This document shows positions 1 through 7,497 of a stretch of DNA of 64,000 nt, one piece after another. The notes under the pieces were generated by a model. That model was not told where the DNA came from, did no database searches, and saw only the letters and a program-made list of their open reading frames with translations. The first letter of the stretch is position 1; each line of letters opens with the position of its first letter. The stretch is taken from the NCBI GenBank assembly GCA_900540805.1, contig UQHL01000016.1, positions 1 through 64,000 of the forward strand, given 5' to 3'. The position numbers were made by a program, and so were the translations under genes. This DNA is from an uncultured Eubacteriales bacterium (GTDB lineage: Bacteria > Bacillota > Clostridia > Christensenellales > Borkfalkiaceae).

Positions 1-12
1 AAGTGTTTTTTC

Positions 13-40
13 TTCCCCCAGTAGAACTGGGGGTTTATTT
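13..40 (+). terminator. Rho-independent terminator of a gene left of the window
   Basis: An 8-bp perfect stem (CCCCCAGT / ACTGGGGG) with an AGA loop is followed by TTTATTTT on the plus strand. It must end a plus-strand gene that lies outside the window, since no plus-strand gene precedes it here. Confidence 0.75.
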
Positions 41-56
41 TCGCTAAAGCTCCAAG

Positions 57-95
57 AAAAAAAAGCGCCCTTCCGACAGGAAAGGTGCTTTTTCT
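57..95 (-). terminator. Terminator of htpG (probably bidirectional)
   Basis: A hairpin (AGCGCCcTTCC / GGAAaGGTGCT, GACA loop) is flanked by an A run on the left and a T run on the right, so it can stop transcription from both sides. It lies about 40 nt past the htpG stop codon. Confidence 0.75.
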
Positions 96-130
96 TAAGA
101 GTATAGGAGGTTTGAATAAACTTTTTCGGG

Positions 131-2032
131 TTATTTCGTATAGTCGGAAAGCAGCTGCGTGCTCTTTTCCACGAAGTCGGACAGTTCTTCGGGCGTCAGC
201 TTCTTATAGGAAAGCATCGCCAGATAATAGATCTGATCTACGATAAATTTCTGTTTTTCTTCGGGCTGCTCGAGAATACCCGCCACAATCGGGTTGGACA
301 GATTGAGGACGAGGGTCGCATTTTTCATCATATCCGCTTCCGACATGCCGTAAAAGCTGTTCATTTCGGACATTCTGCGCATAAATTCTTCCACGTTGAT
401 GACCGCGGGCAGCGTTTCGCTCTTGAATTTTTCCGCCTTGACGGTGACGTCCTTGTTGACGAGATTGTTTTTGAACAGCTCGATCAGCTCCTTATGATCC
501 TCCTCTTTTACCTCTTCCCCGCTCTTGAGCGCGCCGTCGATATCCGCGTCGATACGTACGAAACGGCATTTTTTGGGATTTTTATATTCGATATAGCTGA
601 TAAAATGAGGATCGATATAGGTATCGCAGACGACGGCGTCCAGCCCCGCGTCCTTAAACATTTTGATATACTGGGCCTGCTGCGCCTCGTCGGAAACATA
701 GTACACCGCCTTGGGCTGCACGCCCTTTCCCGCGTCCTCCTCGCTGACCTCTTCGCCGAGAAAATCGTTCAGAGGTTTGTATTCGCCCCCGAGATTTTTG
801 AAAATGACGATATCCTTTACTTTTTCGTAAAATTCGTCGTCTTTCAGACAGCCGAACTTGATAAACGTGGCGATGTCTTTCCAGCATTCGTTGTAACGCT
901 CGCGCTCGTTGTTGAACAGCGCGGTCAGCTTGTCTGCCACCTTTTTGGTGATATGTTTAGAAATCTTCTGTACCTGTCTGTCGTTTTGCAGGAAGCTTCT
1001 CGAAACGTTGAGCGGAATGTCGGGGCAGTCGATCACGCCGTTGAGAAGCATCAGGAACTCGGGAATGACTTCCTTGATGTTGTCGGCGATGAACACCTGA
1101 TTGCAATACAGCTTTACCTGTCCCTTTTCCAGCTGAACCTGCTGCTTCTTTACCTTGGGAAAATAGAGAATCCCCTTCAAGCGGAAAGGATAATCCATAT
1201 TGAGGTGAATCCAAAACAGCGGCTCGTTATAATCCATAAACGTGTCGCGGTAGAAATCCTTATATTCCTCCTCCGTACATTCCTTGGGATCTTTCAGATA
1301 GAGCGGAGCCGTATTGTTGATGGGCTGATCCTTTTTTGCCTCTTCCTTTTTCTCCCCGTCTTTTTCCTCGTCCTTCTTTTTGCCCTTTTTCTTTTCGGGC
1401 TCGTCGCCCTTCGGGTTCAGATAGATATTGTAGGGCATAAACGAGCAATATTTGCGGAGGAGTTCGCGGATTCTGTATTCCTTAAGAAATTCTTCCTCCC
1501 CCTCGGCGATATGCATGACGATTTTCGTCCCGCGTGACGCCTTATCCGTTTCCGTTAGCGTATAGGTGGAATTGCCGTCCGATTCCCACTTCACGGCAGG
1601 CTCGTCCTTATAGCTCTTTGTGTAAATTTCCACGTCGTCGGAAACCATATAAGCCGAATAGAAGCCGAGGCCGAAATGGCCGATGATCCCGTCGCCGGAG
1701 GCTTTTTCGTATTTTTCGAGAAAATCTTCTGCGCCCGAAAATGCGATCTGCGTGATATATTTTTCCACTTCGTCGGCGGTCATGCCGATGCCGTTGTCCT
1801 CCACGGTCAGCGTTTTGGCCTTCTCGTCAACGAAAACGTTGATGCGGTATTCTTCGCCTTCGGCCGCCTGCGCTTCGCCCATCTCCACCAGCTTCTTGAA
1901 CTTGGTGACGGCGTCCACGCCGTTGGCGACGATCTCGCGAAGAAAAATATCCTTGTCGGAATATAACCACTTCTTGATGATCGGCATCATGTTTTCGCTT
2001 GAAATTTTAATGTTTCCCTGTTTTTCTTCCAT
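131..2032 (-). CDS. htpG: Molecular chaperone HtpG (Hsp90 family)
   Basis: ATP-dependent cytosolic Hsp90 chaperone, 633 residues, the usual HtpG size. The N-terminal GHKL ATPase domain shows VEDNGIGMT (about residues 77-85) and the GHFGLGFYSAYMVSD lid motif (about 118-132). The usual NASDA adenine-site motif reads NGVDA here. Between the ATPase and middle domains, about residues 207-236, lies a Lys/Glu/Asp-rich stretch that looks like the charged linker of eukaryotic Hsp90; most bacterial HtpGs lack it. The start has AAGGAG about 9 nt upstream. A TATAAT lies at 2070-2075, but no good -35 box is at the right distance, so its promoter is uncertain. It is monocistronic between two terminators. 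Confidence 0.96.
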   Translation of the reverse strand: MEEKQGNIKISSENMMPIIKKWLYSDKDIFLREIVANGVDAVTKFKKLVEMGEAQAAEGEEYRINVFVDEKAKTLTVEDNGIGMTADEVEKYITQIAFSGAEDFLEKYEKASGDGIIGHFGLGFYSAYMVSDDVEIYTKSYKDEPAVKWESDGNSTYTLTETDKASRGTKIVMHIAEGEEEFLKEYRIRELLRKYCSFMPYNIYLNPKGDEPEKKKGKKKDEEKDGEKKEEAKKDQPINNTAPLYLKDPKECTEEEYKDFYRDTFMDYNEPLFWIHLNMDYPFRLKGILYFPKVKKQQVQLEKGQVKLYCNQVFIADNIKEVIPEFLMLLNGVIDCPDIPLNVSRSFLQNDRQVQKISKHITKKVADKLTALFNNERERYNECWKDIATFIKFGCLKDDEFYEKVKDIVIFKNLGGEYKPLNDFLGEEVSEEDAGKGVQPKAVYYVSDEAQQAQYIKMFKDAGLDAVVCDTYIDPHFISYIEYKNPKKCRFVRIDADIDGALKSGEEVKEEDHKELIELFKNNLVNKDVTVKAEKFKSETLPAVINVEEFMRRMSEMNSFYGMSEADMMKNATLVLNLSNPIVAGILEQPEEKQKFIVDQIYYLAMLSYKKLTPEELSDFVEKSTQLLSDYTK

Positions 2033-2085
2033 AATTAAAATCTCCTTTTCCGGGGTAATTTTTGCAACGATTATATATAAACAAA

Positions 2086-2120
2086 AAAGTCCGCTTTTAA
2101 TCGGGTCAAAAGCGAACTTT
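2086..2120 (-). terminator. Terminator after the ispH-rpsA fusion
   Basis: A stem of about 13 bp with one mismatch (AAAGTcCGCTTTT / AAAAGCGaACTTT) has T-rich flanks on both strands. It lies about 30 nt past the ispH-rpsA stop and ends the cmk operon before htpG. Confidence 0.75.
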
Positions 2121-2152
2121 TTTTATTTATTTCAAAGTATCTGCCGCAAAAA

Positions 2153-4234
2153 TCAGGAGTTTTTCAGCATCTCGGCGATGGAAGCTCCGCCGAGGCCGCC
2201 TTCGTTCCATTCTGTATATTCGTCCGCGGGTCTGTCCTTGGAGAACTTTCTCGCTCTGCCCTTGTTGTCGCCGTCCGCTTCGCCCCTTGCGCCTCTGGGT
2301 CTTCTCTCGAGGTTTTCGGGTCTGGGCTCCAGCGCCTTAATGGAAAGGGTCATCTTCTTTTCAGCGCAGTCGAGCTTCAAAATCTTCGCGTCGATTTCTT
2401 CGCCGATCGTCAAAGCCGTCGTGGGGTTCTCCAAAAATTCGTGGGAAATCTGAGACACGTGAACGAGACCGTCGATGCCTTTTTCCACTTCGACAAACGC
2501 GCCGAACGGAACGATCCTCACAACCTTGCCGTGAATGACGTCGCCTTCCGCATATTTATCCGCGGCGAGATCCCAAGGCTGCGCCTGAAGCTGTTTGAAA
2601 CCGATGGAAACCTTCTTGGCTTCCGTATCGATCTTAAGTACCTTAAACTGATACTTTTTGCCGATTTCAAGCACGTCGGTAACCGATTTTACGCCCGTCC
2701 AGGAAAGATCGGAAATGTGAGCGAGACAGTCGAAGCCGTTCACGGAAACAAACGCGCCGAAGGAAGTGACTCTTTCCACTTTGCCTTCCACGATATCGTC
2801 AACGTGAATGTTAGCGAAAAATTCCGCTTCTTTAGCCGCCTTGGCCGCTTCTTTGGCTGCTTTTTCCTTTTCGAGAATGACGCGCTGGGAAGCGATGATT
2901 TCCTTTCTTCTTTCCGTCTTGATCTCGATCATTCTCAAGCGGAGCTTTTTCCCTACGTATTTCTCAAGTTCCTTCACGTAGCCCATGCGGATTTCCCGTG
3001 CGGGGATAAATACCGTATAGGAACCGAGCTCGCCCGTCAAGCCGCCCTTGTTGTATCCCGTGCAGGTGATATCGAATTCTTTGCCCGCTTCGATATCCGC
3101 AAGCATCGCTTCCTCTTCCTTGACCTTTTTGATCATCTTCTGAGAGAGCTTAACGGGATTCACGGACACAACCATCAGTTCGATTTCTTCGCCGAGCTTG
3201 GACGCGAAATCGTCCTTGTTATAGGCCTCGCAGTCCACTTCGTCCTTGTCGAGCATTACTTCCTTCTTCGCGAGGGGAAGCAACACCGCAATTCCCGAAT
3301 CGTCCGCCGACGAAATCGTAGCCGTAATCAACTGGCCTTTCTTGAACTTCGGTTGATTGTCCATGTTCGCGACAACTTCTTCCATCGTCGCTTTTGCTTC
3401 TGTTTCCATTCCTTCCATGTTTAAGAGAACCTCCTGAGTTTGCGCGTTAGGGGTGCTGGCCCCCGTAACGATACCTACCTTTTTAAATCTTTTGATTTTT
3501 TGATAATCAAGGTCGTCCGAATTCCGCATGCGGAACACATGCCTGCAATGTTCGGCACAGATGTCGTAAAGCTTGTTGGTATTGCTGCTGTTCAAGCCTC
3601 CGATCACCAGCATGGCGTCGCATTGCTCCGCGAGCTCCCTTGCCTCATTCTGACGTCCTATAGTAGTATAGCAAATTGTTTCAAAAACTTCAACTGTTTT
3701 TCCCCGTCTATCCTTAATAATTTTAATAATTTTTTCAAATTTTTCCTTTGAATAGGTCGTTTGAGCCACAATACAGCACTTTTTATCGGGCAAAACGGAG
3801 AAATCGTCCTCTTCGGAGCCGAAAATGTAAGCGGAGTCACCGCACCAGCCGTTCAGGCCTATCACCTCGGGATGAGTCCTTTCACCCACGATGACGACGG
3901 CGTTTCCCGCCTCGTGTTGTTCGCGGACGATCTTCTGCGTCCGCCGCACAAATTCGCAGGTGCAGTCCACCGCTTTGATGCCCCGCGCCGCGCATTCGTC
4001 AAAAACCGACTTCGCCGCCCCGTGCGAACGGATAATCAGCGTCGCCCCGTCGGGAACCGCAGACAGCGTTTCAACCGTGACGATTCCCCGCTCCGTGATC
4101 GTATCCACCACTTCGCGGTTATGAATGATCTCCCCGAAAATATACGTGTTTTCGGGCTCGATCGCAAGGGCCGTATCCACGGCCTTCTTTACGCCGCGGC
4201 AAAAACCGCCGCTTTTCGCCACTAAAATTTCCAT
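2153..4234 (-). CDS. ispH: 4-hydroxy-3-methylbut-2-enyl diphosphate reductase fused to ribosomal protein S1 (IspH-RpsA)
   Basis: A 693-residue bifunctional protein. Residues 1 to about 285 are IspH (LytB), the [4Fe-4S] enzyme that ends the MEP isoprenoid pathway, making IPP and DMAPP from HMBPP. The cluster cysteines are visible in GGFCRGVKKAVD, VDCTC and ETICYTT, and GGLNSSNTNKL is the substrate-site motif. From about residue 297 follow four S1 RNA-binding repeats; repeats 3 and 4 are canonical (VTSFGAFVSV, IVPFGAFVEV), repeats 1 and 2 are diverged. The C-terminus is basic and disordered-looking (RRPRGARG). This fusion is known in Clostridia and helps place the organism. It is the last gene of the aroH/cmk-plsC-ispH operon, 3 nt after plsC. 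Confidence 0.95.
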   Translation of the reverse strand: MEILVAKSGGFCRGVKKAVDTALAIEPENTYIFGEIIHNREVVDTITERGIVTVETLSAVPDGATLIIRSHGAAKSVFDECAARGIKAVDCTCEFVRRTQKIVREQHEAGNAVVIVGERTHPEVIGLNGWCGDSAYIFGSEEDDFSVLPDKKCCIVAQTTYSKEKFEKIIKIIKDRRGKTVEVFETICYTTIGRQNEARELAEQCDAMLVIGGLNSSNTNKLYDICAEHCRHVFRMRNSDDLDYQKIKRFKKVGIVTGASTPNAQTQEVLLNMEGMETEAKATMEEVVANMDNQPKFKKGQLITATISSADDSGIAVLLPLAKKEVMLDKDEVDCEAYNKDDFASKLGEEIELMVVSVNPVKLSQKMIKKVKEEEAMLADIEAGKEFDITCTGYNKGGLTGELGSYTVFIPAREIRMGYVKELEKYVGKKLRLRMIEIKTERRKEIIASQRVILEKEKAAKEAAKAAKEAEFFANIHVDDIVEGKVERVTSFGAFVSVNGFDCLAHISDLSWTGVKSVTDVLEIGKKYQFKVLKIDTEAKKVSIGFKQLQAQPWDLAADKYAEGDVIHGKVVRIVPFGAFVEVEKGIDGLVHVSQISHEFLENPTTALTIGEEIDAKILKLDCAEKKMTLSIKALEPRPENLERRPRGARGEADGDNKGRARKFSKDRPADEYTEWNEGGLGGASIAEMLKNS

Positions 4235-4237
4235 AGC

Positions 4238-4960
4238 TTACGATTTCTTTCTCCTCTTTTTCGCCGCCAGAAATTCCGCGTGTTTGCGCCGCAGGTCGAG
4301 CAGCTTGTTCAAGAGCTTCTCGTCCGCCTCTTTCACGAGGTCGTCCGTCATTTTTCTGCCGTAATATTCGGTAAATTCAAACGGTTCGCCCATGAGGATA
4401 TGATTGAGACGGAAGGGCTTGGGCTTTTTATAGATCATCATGGGTACGACGGGAACCTTCGCCTTGATCGCCATGACCGCGGCGCCCGACTTGAAGGGAA
4501 GCATTTCGGCGTCCGTCTTATTTCTCGTCCCTTCGGGAAAAAGGGAAATCTTTTCGCCGTTTTTGAGACATTTGAGCGAGTCCATCACCGCACGCACGTC
4601 GTTGCCGTCGCGGTTGACCTCTATCGCCTTGAGCTTTTTGCAGAAAAAGCTCATAAACCAATTGTGGACGACGGCTTTTTTAGAGAGGTAATGGATTCCC
4701 TCCCAGGTTGTGCACGCGGGATAAATAACGTCCCATATCCGATAATGATTGCAAACATAGATACACGGTCCGTCCTTGACCTTGCGCTTGCCGTAAAAGC
4801 GGAACGGCAAACACAGCCAAAAGACGGGAATGACGATAATCCGCAGGAAATTGAGCATTCCCATCACATGTCTGCCCTTTTTATTCGCGGGCACCGTAAC
4901 CGAATTTTTTTTTGCCGATTTCTTTTCGGGGCTACCGCCCGAAGCCTGTATTTCTTCCAT
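4238..4960 (-). CDS. plsC: 1-acyl-sn-glycerol-3-phosphate acyltransferase
   Basis: PlsC-family enzyme of 240 residues that acylates lysophosphatidate to phosphatidate in phospholipid synthesis at the inner face of the membrane. The family HX4D motif is NHYRIWD (about residues 71-77) and the glycerol-phosphate-binding motif is FPEGTRN. A hydrophobic anchor (MLNFLRIIVIPVFWLCLPF) precedes the catalytic motif; the first 30 residues are polar and Lys/Ser-rich, and the tail is very basic. AGAGGA precedes the ATG. It sits 12 nt after the cmk stop and 3 nt before ispH, so it is co-transcribed with both. Confidence 0.92.
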   Translation of the reverse strand: MEEIQASGGSPEKKSAKKNSVTVPANKKGRHVMGMLNFLRIIVIPVFWLCLPFRFYGKRKVKDGPCIYVCNHYRIWDVIYPACTTWEGIHYLSKKAVVHNWFMSFFCKKLKAIEVNRDGNDVRAVMDSLKCLKNGEKISLFPEGTRNKTDAEMLPFKSGAAVMAIKAKVPVVPMMIYKKPKPFRLNHILMGEPFEFTEYYGRKMTDDLVKEADEKLLNKLLDLRRKHAEFLAAKKRRKKS

Positions 4961-4972
4961 GCTTTTTCCTCT

Positions 4973-5989
4973 TCAAATTTTCGATTGAATCAGAGCTTTA
5001 ATCTTTGCCACGGCCTCGTCGATCCCCAAGTGAGAAGTATCCACCACCACTGCGTCGTCCGCCTGCTTCAAGGGCGAAAATTCCCGTTCGGAATCCTGTT
5101 TGTCCCGTTGCAAAATCTCTCGGTGCAGCGTTTCGAAATCCACCTTCTGTCCGCGTTCGGTCAATTCCTTAAAACGACGCATGGCGCGGACCTTACTGTC
5201 CGCCGTGACGTAAAATTTGAATTTCGCGTCGGGCAGAACCGCCGAACCGATATCCCGCCCGTCGAGTACGCAGGACATTTCCTTTGCGATTTTTCTCTGC
5301 ATTTCCACCATTTTTTCCCTGACGGCCCGATGTGCGGAAATATTCGACGCCGCCATGGAAACCTCGTTTTTGCGGATAGCCTCCGAAACGTCCTCCCCGT
5401 CCAGCAGGGTATGCTGAGTTCCGTCCCTATACTCCACCTTCACGTCGATCGTCCCGATAAGATTTTTTACTTCGGAATCCGCTTGCGGATTTATCCCCCG
5501 CCGCAGAGCCGCCAGCGCGCACGCGCGGTACATCGCACCCGTATCGAGGTATAAAATATGATAATCGTCCGCCAGAATTTTGGCAATCGTGCTTTTGCCG
5601 CTCCCCGCGGGACCGTCCAGCGCAATATTATAAACAGAAGAAATATCTTGTCTCAATCCCTTTGCTCCTTTAAGATAGACGTGTTTTACGTCCCGTAAGC
5701 CGTCGGCTGGCTCAATAGAGACCATAACGCGGATACACAACTTCAGACCGCCCTCGATATCGGGTTCCGTACAGGCGAAAAGCGGACAAAAATCATATCC
5801 GCTCTCCCGCGCCGCCTTGGCGGGATGATACGAATGGATATCCGTCGTCAAGGAAAATATAACACTGCGGACTTCTTCCTTTTTCAAATGATTTTCGCGA
5901 AAGATTTCGTCCAATAATTCTTTCACGGAAAGAGAAATTTCCTCTTTGCAATCCTTTTCGATCGTCGTAGCGCCGCGGATAACCGTCAT
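4973..5989 (-). CDS. cmk: AroH-type chorismate mutase fused to cytidylate kinase
   Basis: A 338-residue two-domain protein. Residues 1 to about 118 match monofunctional AroH chorismate mutase (chorismate to prephenate, Phe/Tyr synthesis). The residues known as catalytic in Bacillus AroH all appear conserved: Arg in VIRGATT, Glu in CTEPD, Arg in CIRVMV, Tyr in HVYL and Arg in GLRQD. Residues from about 125 on are CMP kinase: P-loop GPAGSGKS, LDTGAMYR, LDGRDIGS and the FSPLKQADDA lid region. The ATG at 5989 starts right at the AroH sequence; an in-frame ATG at 6013 would add eight residues. The two activities belong to unrelated pathways. It heads the cmk-plsC-ispH/rpsA operon. Confidence 0.93.
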   Translation of the reverse strand: MTVIRGATTIEKDCKEEISLSVKELLDEIFRENHLKKEEVRSVIFSLTTDIHSYHPAKAARESGYDFCPLFACTEPDIEGGLKLCIRVMVSIEPADGLRDVKHVYLKGAKGLRQDISSVYNIALDGPAGSGKSTIAKILADDYHILYLDTGAMYRACALAALRRGINPQADSEVKNLIGTIDVKVEYRDGTQHTLLDGEDVSEAIRKNEVSMAASNISAHRAVREKMVEMQRKIAKEMSCVLDGRDIGSAVLPDAKFKFYVTADSKVRAMRRFKELTERGQKVDFETLHREILQRDKQDSEREFSPLKQADDAVVVDTSHLGIDEAVAKIKALIQSKI

Positions 5990-5993
5990 TTTT

Positions 5994-6047
5994 TCAGCCC
6001 AACCTTTTAACATATTTCATAATATCCGCAAACGCCGGATATTTCAT
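5994..6047 (-). CDS. Possible 17-residue leader ORF before aroH-cmk
   Basis: A short ORF reads MKYPAFADIMKYVKRLG and stops 4 nt before the aroH-cmk ATG, a spacing suited to translational coupling. GGGG lies about 11 nt upstream of its ATG. A second ATG at 6093, in the other copy of the 46-bp repeat, also begins MKYPLFADIMK and runs 28 residues to 6007. Both start with the same MKYP-FADIMK peptide only because the DNA is repeated, so this may be chance. I do not recognise the peptide. Confidence 0.25.
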   Translation of the reverse strand: MKYPAFADIMKYVKRLG

Positions 6048-6110
6048 TTATCATATCCCCTTTCATTATATCTGCAAACAACGGATATTTCATTTATTAT
6101 ATCTCCAAAC
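6019..6110 (-). repeat. Two tandem 46-bp repeats upstream of aroH-cmk
   Basis: Units 6019-6064 and 6065-6110 differ at roughly 8-9 of 46 positions. Each contains an inverted ATATCYG-N7-CGGATAT motif, a TATAAT/TATTAT box and an ATG followed by codons for MKYP-FADIM. The -10 box of the promoter described next (6096-6101) lies in the 6065-6110 unit. Confidence 0.8.
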
Positions 6111-6124
6111 GATAAATCAGTCAA
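6096..6124 (-). promoter_or_regulatory. Sigma-A type promoter of the aroH-cmk operon
   Basis: TTGACT (6119-6124), a 17-nt spacer and TATAAT (6096-6101), reading leftward. The -35 box overlaps the stop codon of the yhiN-type gene, so the cmk operon starts independently of it. Confidence 0.75.
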
Positions 6125-7394
6125 GCTTTTCGGCGCCTTCGTCGGACGGTTTTATGCTTTTTCCTGCCGCATACCCCGTGGAAAAAGCGATTTGCAGGTT
6201 ATATCCGCCCGTAAAGGCGTCCACGTCCAAAACTTCGCCGCAAAAACGGAGTCCCTTTATCTTTTTCGACTCCAGCGTTTTCGGATTGATTTCCGAAAGC
6301 GCCACCCCGCCCGAAGTGATGATCGCCTCTTCGAACCCGCGCAGGGAAAGAGGCTTCATGAGAAAGCCTTTAAGCGTCTTTATCAGCATACCGCGCTCCT
6401 CCTTCGTGAGAACGTTGACGCTTTTCTTTTCCGAAACGCCGCTCGCCGACAGCACCGCCCCGATCATTTTTTGAGGCAGCAAATCGGTCATCGCGTTCGC
6501 CAGCTGTTTATTTTTATATTTCTCAAAATCGCGCAAAAGACGCTTATCCAGCGTTCCCTCGTCCAAAGCGGGCTTCAGGTCGAGATATAGCTCCACGCTT
6601 TTCAAATCGCAACGATTGATCAGGCTCGAGAGAGACAGTGCCAACGGCCCCGAAATTCCGAAATGCGTAAAAAGCATTTCCCCGAAGCCGTCGTATAGCT
6701 TTTTACCGCCGCAGACGGCCCGAAGAGAAACGTTTTTCAGGGAAAGGCCTTGCAATTCCTTAAAAAAATTTCCTTTTAATCCAATCCCGCAAAGCCCGGG
6801 CTTTAAGTCGGTCACCGCCAGCCCGCAATCCTCCGCAAACCGATAACCGTCTCCCGTAGAGCCCGTCGAAGGATAGCTCAACCCGCCCGTACACACAATC
6901 GCCTCGTCGCAGAAATATCTTTTTTTATCCGTCTCCACGCCGACTATGCGAGACATAATACCTTTGTCAGACATAGGAGCTTGCAGACAAAGTTTTTTTA
7001 CCGTCTCGCCGAGACAAATTTCTACGCCGGCAAGGCGGCACGCCCGTTCGAGCGCTTTCGTGACGTCGCTTGCGTGATCGGAGACGGGAAAGACGCGCCC
7101 GCCCCGTTCGAGCTTGACGGACAGGCCGTGCGTTTCGAAAAATTCGATGATTTTTCGGGGCGGAAAGGCATAGATTACGCCCGTTAGAAATTTTTTTCCG
7201 TGGACGACGTTTTCGAGAAATTCGTCGGGAGAAATATCATTTGTGATATTGCAGCGTCCTTTTCCCGTAATATAAATCTTTTTACCGAGTTTTTCGTTTT
7301 TTTCCAGCAATACGACGCGGTTGCCGTTTTCCGCCGCGGCATAGGCCGCCATAAGTCCCGCGGCGCCTCCGCCGATCACGCATACGTTTTTCAT
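6117..7394 (-). CDS. NAD(P)/FAD-dependent oxidoreductase, HI0933/YhiN family
   Basis: A flavoprotein of 425 residues in the BaiN/HI0933-like family; the physiological substrate of most members is unknown. The N-terminus carries the FAD-binding Rossmann motif (VIGGGAAGLMAA) followed by GKGRCNITND, typical of the family. A second dinucleotide-type segment is TGGLSYPSTGSTGDGY (about residues 175-195), and the C-terminal family signature is FCGEVLDVDAFTGGYNLQIAFSTG. The ATG at 7394 has GGTGA 5 nt upstream; the longer reading from TTG at 7427 lacks support. The next gene downstream is the cmk operon, a neighbourhood seen in other Clostridia. Confidence 0.9.
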   Translation of the reverse strand: MKNVCVIGGGAAGLMAAYAAAENGNRVVLLEKNEKLGKKIYITGKGRCNITNDISPDEFLENVVHGKKFLTGVIYAFPPRKIIEFFETHGLSVKLERGGRVFPVSDHASDVTKALERACRLAGVEICLGETVKKLCLQAPMSDKGIMSRIVGVETDKKRYFCDEAIVCTGGLSYPSTGSTGDGYRFAEDCGLAVTDLKPGLCGIGLKGNFFKELQGLSLKNVSLRAVCGGKKLYDGFGEMLFTHFGISGPLALSLSSLINRCDLKSVELYLDLKPALDEGTLDKRLLRDFEKYKNKQLANAMTDLLPQKMIGAVLSASGVSEKKSVNVLTKEERGMLIKTLKGFLMKPLSLRGFEEAIITSGGVALSEINPKTLESKKIKGLRFCGEVLDVDAFTGGYNLQIAFSTGYAAGKSIKPSDEGAEKLD

Positions 7395-7427
7395 TTTTTC
7401 ACCGTAAATCTCTTTCTTATAACGCAA

Positions 7428-7461
7428 AGAATTTCGACGCGGAAAAGCGCGCCGAAATTCT
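7428..7461 (-). terminator. Hairpin after the pyruvate/oxaloacetate carboxyltransferase gene
   Basis: A 9-bp perfect stem (AGAATTTCG / CGAAATTCT) with a GC-rich interior. The T run is short on the minus strand and slightly better on the plus strand. It lies 36 nt past the stop of the last gene of the decarboxylase operon. Confidence 0.45.
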
Positions 7462-7497
7462 TTTGTTCAAATCTGTTCTTCCAAAAGTTTTATGCCG

